Origin: Ctena decussata
Lineage: Eukaryota; Mollusca; Bivalvia; Lucinida; Lucinidae
DNA length: 64,000 nt
Direction of reading: 5' to 3'
Assembly: GCA_963989385.1 (NCBI GenBank)
Contig: OZ022503.1
Location: 92,824,638-92,888,637, forward strand
The stretch's first letter is position 1. Each line of letters opens with the position of its first letter. Under the pieces are notes generated by a model. That model ran no database searches. It saw only the letters and a program-made list of their open reading frames with translations, and was not told the DNA's origin. This document shows positions 50,237-62,200 of this stretch, one piece after another. The position numbers were made by a program, and so were the translations under genes.

Positions 50237-53200
50237 CTATGAGTTTACAGTTGTTTTTGTCCTTCTAATGCCAAGTACTTGTTCTTCTTTTTTATTCAAC
50301 CAGTCTTCATAACAGAAATAAGCAGTTCCTTTTCTACGGTCATCCAAAGACCTGAGGTATGTTCTTAAATATCCCTCAGATTTAGGTTCTGTGAAACGTT
50401 CAAATGTGACTTCTTGTTGTGTTGGACGGACAGTGTGTTGTGTTGTTTTCTTCTCTGTTTCCTTGGCAGCTAGCCAGGTCTCATAGGATTCACTCTTTTC
50501 TGCTTCCTGTCTTTTCCTGATAAAAAAGAAAGGAAAGATATACAAATCTTAGACATCTGCAAACTTTACAAACCATGAGCAGCATGCATATAAACAGGAT
50601 TCTAAAAAATTCTATATGTCTGTTACTGACAGGGTGACCTAAAAGTCCTGATCTGATCAGGTTGCACTATTGTCACTGTGTGCATAAGCTGGTCTTCTAA
50701 TGCAGTCTGCATTTTAGATAAGTATGCTTTCCTATAAATATGAAATTATGATATTTATTCTTGTTGGGCAACTCTTTAGGGAAATATTTATTATTCACAA
50801 CCAAACAGTCATAACCATTGAGTTTTATGAGATTTAATTCTTTATTTTCTGTTTGTTTTACTTTCTTTTATATATTTTTGATCCTACATACTTACCACAC
50901 ATAAAACTTTATTTCTAATACAAGGGTCAAATAATACATTATTTGAGTCATGTAATGTAATGTGAATGATGCTGTAGGGAGTGAGCATACAGAAAATACT
51001 CTTTTCAGCTAAATCTATGGGCCCAAGATATGCGCTATCTGATCACTTATCACGATACTTAGCAATTGGGACTCTTGCAGACAGTTTTGCCCATCTGTCC
51101 TATCAACTATTCTATCTCAAGATTCAGCTCACTTAAAATCTTCATCATCAAATATCAGCAGCCACCTTTACATTAAGGAAAGCAATTAGCACTAGCAAAC
51201 TACCCTTCCCTGATTGATAATATAAAGCATACTACATATAAATGAAATAAACATGAATTTCACCATAAAACCATTGCAATTAAGCTATTCCAGCAGGTAA
51301 GTTCTATAATTATTATAACAACATAAAGCATAATGAATGTACACACAAAGTTATCATAACTGTGTATGTACTGGGACCATACTAACTTTTAGACTAGAGT
51401 ATACTAACTTCTAGACTAAACTGATTTCTGTATTGGATTTTTCCATCTTTGAATTTGAAAAAGCCTGCTTGCTATACCATAAGATCTAGTATAAAACTGT
51501 TGAAATATTGGCAAAGAGCAGACCTCTATCAGACTATTCCTTGGTCAGTCTTGTGCAGAATAATTCTAATATAGGTCTTCACTGTTTGCTTACATGCTTT
51601 TTCCCAGTATTTCCAGAAAAAGTAATGCACATTATGCTGTATACAATTTTACGTACGTTAACAAGCCTACAAAAACTGTACCAACAAACAAATATTTGTA
51701 GATAAGATAACAACACAAATGAACCACAGTTTAAATTAAAGTTTTCAAAGGCCCATGAAAAATGCAAACAGCACAACTGTAACCAGCCTGTGCTTCTGTG
51801 CAGGTCACTGACAAATGCAACTGAGGAATGAAGGACCATGCCTCCAAATTATAAAACTTAGTTTGTTCAACTCAGCTGAGCATGTAAACTCAAGCTTGTA
51901 CTATATAAATCCTATGCCTTTGCATTTTACAAATATTTTTTCTTGTTTCTGGTGTTTACATTTCACAAACTTCTATTAGAATGCTCAAGACAAGCCTTGG
52001 TAAGTAATTTGTATTCTATTTAATTAAAACTTTAGCTCAATCTCAGTTGAGCATGCAGAAAGTTTATAACATCAGTGCCAGGCTGCATAGATGTGGAGAT
52101 GGGTCTAAGACTGGACTGTTTACTCAGTAAGTTAAAAACCTTGCATCTTCTTTACATCAGCCTTTCCAACCCTTTTTATCACAACCTACGGCCCCTAAAC
52201 CTGGACATAAAGTGAGATATCACTGACCTAGCTTTTAATACCATATTCACCCAAAATATTCTTAGTGACACCTGAGCATACAGCCTAGATCCTGCCAGGG
52301 GCCGTATTCATAAAGCCACTTAAGTCGTTGCTATGCGGTTGCTAAGGCTAAATATCTATAAAGGAGATTCCCTACAACTATGAAATTTGGTCTGGAGGAA
52401 CAGTCTTACAAAGACTGTCCCTCCAGACCAAATTTCATAGTTGTAGGGACTCTCCTTCAAAGAAATTTAGCCTTAGCAACCGCATAGCAACCACTTAAGT
52501 TGTTTTATGAATACGGCCCCAGATCAGGTTGCTCCTTCAGAGAAGCCTGACCAGGGTCTGCAATGTTTGCCAAATTGCCAGGACTTACACAAATTGGGAA
52601 GTCCATCAAAGAATATTTAAGGCAAGTTTGATAAAGTAAATATATATGTATGTGTAATTCTAAGCACTATCACTGCCAACCAATACCTGTGCCTTAAACA
52701 CCTGGACCAGTGTGCTTTATTTTGAAATACAATATAGGCAGCCTTGATATACCAGTGAATTAAGTTGGTTAATCATATGACGTCGCATCTGAGAGTGTAT
52801 TAAAGCCATGCATTAAAACCGATAATCCACTAGTGGATTGAATATGCAAATTACATCGTAACTTTATGGATTGACGTCCATAAAACGTCGCTTTTTCTAA
52901 TGGCAAAATCGCAACGTTTTAGTGCAAAATTTGCTAATAAAATGCGATTTTAGTGTCATATGATAAATAGAATCTTGCATTCGTGCTCCTGTACTACTGA
53001 ATTTATTAAACTCGTTGGTGAAAACAATAAGATGCTCGGCAGAGCCTCGCATCTTATCTCTTTCCCCAACTCGTTTGATAAATTCAATAATACATGAGCA
53101 CTCATGTAAGATCCTCTATAAACAAAATAAGACATCATTGCACTTTAGCGATTCCGAAAATTGTATGTGTATATAGAATAACATTATAGCAAAATATGTA

Positions 53201-56200
53201 TATTCATCATTAGAATTTCTAAAATGACCAAAAAGTATATACAGAATATCAATTATACAGATTTGGCTTGTTCCTATGCACTGTGATTTTATGAACAATA
53301 TCACTCATCTTATTCTCAAAACACTGATCAAGACTTACAAATGGTGAGCTTGTTAGTTTACAACTATTTTAGCAACTACATATGGTAATAATTTACATAT
53401 TTAAATGTACCTTAATTCTTCTGAGACGGCTGACTGAGCCCGTCTGTATAATTCAAAATCAAAGTTCATTTTTATAAATCTTCTCTTTCTAGATAAATGA
53501 AAAACCTTATATTCTAACTGAACTTTAAAAGTGAATGGTTGAATGATAGGGAGTTTTAGTGCATTTTCAACAGTGTTCCAGTCATTCTGAGCCAATGGTT
53601 CAATGGTTGAGATGAGAATGAGGGCAATGTAATCCAACAGTTGAAGAAGAATCATGGCTTGAGCAGGACTCAAACCAACAACCCCTAGTCTATGATTCCA
53701 AACCAATAACCGATTGGCAAAAATGACTGGTTTAAAAACAGTAAATTATCTGAAACAAACAAACAAACAAACAAGACTCTGTGGTACAAGACAAGTTACA
53801 GTAATGACCCTAAAATTTTGGACTTCCAAAAGTTGGACAATTTTTGAATTAAAAATACATAGACAGTGGATTTTACACACATTAATGCAACCAAATCATG
53901 CTTAGTGAATGGTAAACGTTGTAGACCCTGATCAGACTGCTCCTAAAGGAGCAGTTTGAACTGGGTCTACAATGTTTGCACAGACCTGTCTGTCCGAATA
54001 TTTAGGGTCATTACATTACAATCCTGAAATACATAAGAGGGGTGGTGTATTAGCAATTATAGTAAAAAAAACCCAAGTATTGGGAGAAGCAAGCCAGAGT
54101 TCAGACCTAGATTAGACTGCTCCTCTAGAAGCCTGCATAGTATACAAAATCTCCCAACTTACGTAGCTAGTGGACTTGTCCAAATTTGTAGATAGCATTA
54201 TCCATATTTGAAATAGCTCTGTCTCATTATTAGCAGACATTAAAGCTGAATATTCTAACTCAGTGGTCAAATATAGTCACAATTTCAAAGTTGGCATATA
54301 TGCAAACAATGAATGCCATAGTCAGCCTATGCAATGTTCAAGTTAATTAAAATTCATAAAGCATTTACCGTGTTTATAAAAGTGTTTGTTTGTCTTTTTC
54401 ATCTCTAGTCTATAAGGACTCCAAATATGTAAAACAGTCATGAAATTCTGCTATGGGATGGGATTTCCCTTCTAAACATCAAGGAGTCAGCTCTAGATTT
54501 TTCGGATTGTTTCTGAAGGGAAAAACGCCCATCTTATAACTAAAGAAACACAGGCTGGGCTTCTGTAGATGCTGATCAGAGCTTTCAATGTTTGCATAAT
54601 TACCCTTAAATTTGATTACCTACACCAATTACCCTAACTATCATAAGATTTGAGAAAAACTTGAATTTAATCCAGTGATAATAAAAAAAATTCTGGTGGA
54701 CTGGAAAATAGTTCTGACCCTGATCCGACAGCGTCAGAATATTCCTTTAGGTTTCTTCTGATCTAGGTCCGCACAATCTGGGTTTGAGGTTATAAAACTT
54801 GAGAATTATCTCAAACTCAAAATAAAGCACACTGATTGGCTGCTTCCAAGCATGTGCTCGGAAGCAGCCAATCAGTGTGCTTTATGCTCGGAAGCAGCCA
54901 ATCAGTGTGCTTTATTTTGAGTTTGAGAATGTAATCAAGTTTTACAACCTCCTGGCCTGATTACATGCTTCTGTCCCAATATTTCAGGTCATACCGAACA
55001 CTCAAAGAAACAATTAAAATTCTGATTAACAACTGAAATGGAACACATCCTGAGAAAGCCTGTCTAAAGCATGAGAGGTCAATGCCTGAGCAGTATGCAC
55101 ACATGTGCAGTCTCAACAGGCTGGATCACCCAGCGGCTTACAATTCTTACTCTCAGAGTAAGAAGTATAAGTCAGTGGCTGTAAAAATTATTGTTCTGTT
55201 CATGTTTTGTTGAGACTGCACATATGTGTGGAAGCCTGGGTTAGAGGTTATAAAACTTGAGAATAATCTCAAACTCAAAATAAAGCACACTGATTGGCTG
55301 CTTCTGAGCATGTGCTCGGAAGCAGCCAATCAGTGTGCTTTATTTTGAGTTTGAGAATGTACTCAAGTTTTATAACCTCGGGGCCTGGTCTGTATAATAT
55401 ATACATGTATTATGTGTGCAGTACACATGCTCTGAGACAGGATTTCTCACAGTGAAGCTAAAATGATAACACACATTTAAGTAGAACAAATATTCCTTCT
55501 TTATACTATTTCACACAGAAATTTCAAACTTACGATATTTACTTTTGTTTTTCTATGTATACAAACCAAAGCTCAAATTGCCTATACATTTACACAGCCT
55601 GTTCAAGAATTTCACTAGTCTCTAGATGGGTATTGACTCTGGTGCAAACTGCAAAGACTGTAAAGATCAGAACCAGACTGTGTGAATGCACAGATAACCT
55701 GGGGCCAGTTGTTCAAAATTAACAACATCGTTAGTTAACCTTCCGTTAAAGTCTCCATAGTCCTATCCGTGGTAAAAACGTCTAAACTCAAATCATTGTG
55801 AAAGGCAGTTCAACCAGTATGTAAAGTAATAAAATGTGGGTTGATGTGCATATTTTGAGTCATATAACTGGCAAAAAGTAGAGAAATCAAGTTTTTGAAA
55901 AATAACAAATTGGTCGACAATTAAAATTTACTGTTCTGGTTTTCCGTCTAGCAATGCTATGTAAACATAGGCGGGATAGTGAATGGGACTCCACGCCTGT
56001 ACATTGTATTTTTACCATTTTATTCGAGTTAATGAAATCGAAAGTAGGTCATTTTAGTTGCCAACTAAAATGACCCAAATAAGTTTTCAAACCCTTTTTA
56101 TGTGAAACTCAAGGATGTTTTATTTGTTTAAAGCTGGCTAATCACGGTCATTTACACTGACGAAACTATACTGAGAAGCTTGCAGGGATACCTCATGATA

Positions 56201-59200
56201 AAATTTTTCACTCTGATAGAGCAATGGGGCCTTTAAAATTTCAAACGTTAATATCTAAAATACGGCAGTATCTTTTGTTGAAAAAATGTGAGAAACTTTT
56301 GCATTGCAAAAGCTTCTCACATTTTTTCAACAAAAAATTTCCGTGTATTTGGTTATAAAGTCATAAAACACTGATGGGAATTAACCTCTTACAAGATTGT
56401 CAGGCTAATTATGCTTTGGACAACTGGGCCCTGAGCTTTTGCAAGGAAAATGAGGCTGGAGAATTTTCTCACAAACAGTTTCAGGAGAGCCGGGCCGGGT
56501 AGCGCAATCGGTAGGGCACCTGACTCGTAAGTCAGAGGTCCTGGGTTTGAATCCCGGTCTGGCCACATACTTTCGTTTCTCCTTCTGCTGATTCAAGAAG
56601 GGCAGTTGTCAGTTACTGGCGAAAGTATGTGCACTTAGTACTGGTTAACCGCTTAGGAGGTCTAAGCCTGCCCAGGAATAGTGTGGTTAGGTTAACTGAC
56701 CGTCCCTACATGACCTTAGTTGTTTACCGTGGACGTTAAGCATCAAATCAACCAACCAACCAAAGTTTCAGGAGATGAACTAAATAAGCCTTTGGCTTCC
56801 ATTCAGATCCTTTTGGAATTGTATACAATTTGTAACTTGTACATGACTTGTATAAAATTGAAATAAAATATGTTTACACTAACAGTTTGTTTGAAACTAA
56901 TACTTTCATACAGCAGCATTTTATGAAGGAATATTTTTCTACGACAAGCACAGTATAATAGTGCGATTCTGGGTAAATGAACAAAATGATGAGAATTAAA
57001 ATAATAAACATCTGAGCACACGGTGGATAGGAGGAGCTGTGCCATTAACATAATGACAGCACAGGGGAAACTAGCAACTCTTACATGCAGAATTACTTAC
57101 TTTTTATCAAAACTGGTAGCGTATTCAAGAAAGAAATATAATTATGTTCCTCCTTATGTACAAGGGTTGATCCAGAAGTAATGTCACTTTGTCAATTGCG
57201 TGCTTGTTCATCGTAGCATTATTATAAAAAATTATATCAAGGCACACTCTAATTTAGTTCTGATTCACAGAATAATTATAAAGTTGGAATCTTTTCCCGT
57301 TCCAATTATATACGGGTTCAAAGTACGCCACCGTCGCCATCGCGCCGCACGTCAGAATAACGTTAACTACATGAATATGATTTTCCAAGGCAAACCTAAA
57401 TCAAAATTAAACTAACGCACCAAATCAGATGAAAATTTGATACGGTGACGAAATATATTCCTGCCACCCACTGTTGAAACTTTAATATCGTCATTGCATT
57501 TTGAAGTTTGCCAAGAAGTGCTAATGCTTGTAACTGCCAAGTGCAAAAATGCTGACTGCTGACAAACGCGTCTTCAGATACATATGCAGTTTTGCCAAAA
57601 ATTAGGAATATTGCCATTAGAAACTGTCGGCTGTTTAATTAGACATGCCGTTATATAACCATGATTATGAGGCTTGTGTAAAGGTGCAATCAGCACTGTA
57701 AGGGTGCAGATGAGTCGCTAGAGGATCATCCGAATACCGGAAAATCTTTATGTGTAATGTCAATGTCAGACAATAACGTCACTCTTGTTTGGACCCCGAA
57801 TATGAAGATCGATGTTCTGCGATTCGAAGATTGTGTATTCTTGCACATGAGCTACGGGGCTGTTCAAATAATATTGAAGGATATGATAAACATGAGTGAA
57901 CAGACATTAGCGCTATGCTAGAACACTGAATATGCTACTTAAGACATGACACAATAGCCAAACTTCGTCTGGAATGTCAACAACGTCTTTGACGTGCGGC
58001 ACGTGTCGTTACCATGCATTCTGTCCAACGCGATAGCCCGATTACAGTGCACTATATTTTAGTAACATTTTCAGACCATACTGCAAATAGAATAAGGTAC
58101 ATGGATACGAAAATTCGTTGCTCTCTCTTTATTCTATACGATTTCATAGCTGCAGTGACATTACTTCTGGATCAACCCTCGTATATCAACATATATAACC
58201 CTAACCTCTAACAAAAAGTTAATTCAGGATATGACTTTCATAAAAGCGTTTTGCTTAGCCTCAGATCTTGTACCATAGTGTATATTGTATTGTTTTGTAA
58301 CCATGTAGTTTGTAGTTAATTAAATATTGTTTAAACCAACAAAAAGTTGTTTATTTTTCTGTGCTGCACAATGTTTACAAATATTAAAAAGCAATTTTAA
58401 TTCCTTTACTTAAGCAATATTTTTGAATCTTTAAAATATAAGTACTATAATTTGGGGTAGTTTACAGCACTATACTATGTCAAAACAGACAAAAAAAATG
58501 AATAAAAAAAGTGCTGGTCCTATATCATAGTGCATGTTTTTCTTTATGTCAACCTAAAATGAATCAGGCCATATTCATCAGTACACAGCAAATTAAATTC
58601 AAATGCAAGGCAACACACACATGTACAATATCTACTAGAAAATTTCAGATCCCTCAATCATTTCATCCATGAACTCTTCCAGCTTTAAATCAGGTACAGT
58701 TCAATTATCTTCTTTGGGTATGTTTTCAAACTTGCTGACAAACAATGAAAACCCTAACCAGACTGCTCCTTAGCAGTCTGGTCAGTGTCTACATTGTTTA
58801 CTTAGGGTCTGACTGACTAAACAAATATGGTAAAAAGCAATTCATACAGTGTTTTCATGCATTTCCTCAGTGCAGCAGCAAATCACTTCATCCAAACCAC
58901 AGGCGCTTGAAGTTTTATGCTACTGTTGCCGCTAAACATCCAGGCTATGAGCAATTTGAAAGAAATGGCCAGGTGTGCAAGCATGTGTTCGGACTCCATT
59001 ACTGTCTCCAGTTTCCGGTGTATCAACGTCGCACAGCGACATCAACAGGTTCTATTATGAGAAAAATTAAGTGATTGTGCGGATAGCGATTGTCTTAAAT
59101 GTACAGCTTCTTACTCTGTCCAGTCATCAAACAAGAAACTCGCCGATCAGAATGTACGGATGCGCAAGGTAATCTGCATCTTTGTTGTTCGGAAAGTCAG

Positions 59201-62200
59201 TACATGTAAGCCTCAGCCAACAAATGAAAATTTTATGCCAACGTTACTGCGTAGTTTTGACGTGGTTGACACGAACGTCATGACGTCATTTTTGTCATGT
59301 TTGTTTCAAGTTTTCACTCCTAAGGAACGATTTTACCAAAATTAGGACAAACAAAATATTGTAAATACATGGAAACAGTGATTCAACGGCACTGGTCATA
59401 TCTAAAAGAGAAATTGAATGATTTCGCTCATGTGTAATTTTCAAAGCCTACAAGCACATGCTCAACTTTGGCGCAGCACAGTAAACCGGAAACTGGAGAC
59501 CGTAATGGCGACTAGACTTTGTGGCAAATTTTGAATTCAAGATTACAGCACTGCATAGACCATAACTGAACAAATTTATCATGTTTATAGATACATTTTG
59601 AAACAATGTTTACAGGTAAGAAGTTTGCTTTTATTCGGGTTTTTCTAACTGGCAGTTTTAGCAGTCCAAAAATCGAGGCTTTTTTGCTTGCATACCTGGC
59701 CATTTCTTACTTGATTGCGTCAAGTTTATAGGAGTTTTTGAGTTTTTTATTTTAGCATAGAACTTCAAGCACCTGTGTCCAAACCAAACAAGCCATCACC
59801 CCTGATGCAGTAAGGTGAATGGTACACTTCGGTGGAAGCACAATACCATTTTTTTCCTCTCCTCTCAATGGCAATCATACTTTTCATCTGTCTCTAAAGG
59901 AAAGAATTTGCTTCTAGAAGAATCTGCTCCTCCAGCAGCAAAGAGTTTTCTTTAAGGACAAAGCCCATTTTGGAATTTAGGGTTTCCTCATCCAGGCAGG
60001 CAAATGAGAAGTCACAAAGTTGTCTCCCTTTGATAAAAATGGCAAAATATCATGGTGTGTCCTCAAACACCTTAAAGGAGCAACACAGACTCTGACTGGC
60101 ATGCACAGATCTGAGCCTTGGCTGTTCACATATATGTAGCCATCAAAATCAATGAATGCATTAGACCCAAGAAACACTAAAACTCGAGAAACAATACCTT
60201 TCATCTTCCTCTAATCTCTTCTTTTCTTCTTCTGCTTTTCTAACATTGATGATTTTTTGCTCGGCTGACTTTTTCCGTCCGATCCAATCATCATAGCTGA
60301 AACCTCTTCCCTTGCCAAATCGAGCTGGTCCACTGCAAATTATAAATGCATGTATGCGTTGTGTGGTACATACAAGGGCAGGCTGCTTTATAAACCCACA
60401 TAGTTCAATCATAGTCTGGGTAAATAAACCACTACCAGGCCCCATGTGCCTATCCTGCCTGTGCCTGCCCAGTTAACATATACGTTCATGCATGTGTTGC
60501 ATATGTATGGCAAGCCATTTTACAATTTATTATGGAACATAGATATCTCATTTATTATATCAGATATCTAATATATTATATAAGATATCTTATTCATTAT
60601 ATAAGATATCTTATATATATAAAAGATATCTTATATAGTATATTAGATATCTAAGATGCCAATTAACATAACTAATGTAACATAAAAGATATCTAATATA
60701 ACATATAAGATATCTTATATCCTATATAAGATATCTGATATAGGATATAAGATATCCTATATAAGATATCTGATATAGGTTATAAGATATCTTATATAGG
60801 ATATGAGATATCTTATTTAAATTTTCATATAAGATATCTTATATGTTATATTAGATATCTTATATGTTATATTAGATATCTAAATTAGCATATTAGATAT
60901 CTAATATACTATATAAGATATCTGATAAATTATATTAGATATCATATGTAAAATTAAATAAGATATCTCATGTCCCATATAAGATATCTCATATCCTATA
61001 GAAGATATCTTATTTGCCATATAAGATATCCTATATACTATTTGAGATATCTAATATAGGTAAATAAGATATCTTATTTGACTATTCCATAAGACACTAC
61101 ACAATATATAAGATATCTGATATAGCAAATAAGATATCTTAATTAGTAAATCAGATATCTTATATCGGATATAAGATATCATATAAGATATGAGATATCT
61201 TTGTTAATTTTACATATAAGATATCTAATATAATTTATCAGATATCTTACATAGTATATTAGATATCTAATATGCCTTTTGAGATATCTAATATAACATA
61301 TCTTATATGAAAAATTAAATAAGATATCTCATATCCTATATAAGATATCTGATATCCTATATCAGATATCTTATATCCTATATCAGATATCTAATATGTT
61401 ATATTAGATATCTAATATGTTATATTAGATATCTGAATTGGCATATTAGATATCTTATATACTATATAAGATATCTACCATGCATAATAAATAGTAAAAT
61501 GGCTTGCCATACATATGACATAGCTGTAATGTAATGTAAACCACTGTTATAAAGTAAAACACACATGATTTGGCAATAAATAGTCTGTTAATTGTTACTT
61601 TTATATACTTCCTTTTATCAGCAAAACAAGTATTAGGCTAGTTTTCTTTTAACATGTAAAGCATCCGATACTGCCATTTTTGTTGCAGAGCTCCAGATAA
61701 GGTAATGTTTTATGGCTAAATCTGAGATAATGTTTCTTATTTCTCGATGAGAACATGTTATGACCCCTCAAAAGAACCAACTTGATGAGACGGTTCTAAT
61801 GGCCAGTCACATGTTTTTATAGAAAAATAAGGAAAATTATCCCTAAATTATCCTCATTACCCCTTCTTATCTGGAGCACCGTTACCGCTAAACTTCACCA
61901 CAGTTTAATAAAGCAGCTAAATATAAGCCATACACACGTCTATCATATAAGGCTCAACGTGGGCAAAATTGCATAGTGGGATGAACAATAAAAACTCTGA
62001 CCAGCAGTCAGATTACTGCAACAATCTTAATTACCAGGACATCTTAATACCCTAAGAGTCCTGCAATGAAATTTTCTATCTTAAAATCTGGAAATCTTCA
62101 TTTGTCCTAAAAGAGTTTCATACGGCTAATACCATAAAAATTCTATATACTGGGACAGTTAGGTCTGAGCAAATAGTGCAAACCCAGATCAGACTGCTCA

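Noticed and set aside
15352..56763. Five functional tRNA genes
   Set aside because: The tRNA-like heads are followed by a conserved SINE body and tail with target duplications, and head bases vary between copies. They are SINE promoters and not tRNA genes.
60541..61488. Strict arm covariation in every AGATATCT unit
   Set aside because: The bases flanking the core are complementary in only about half of the units I read one by one (for example A-core-G and T-core-T occur), so full covariation is not supported.
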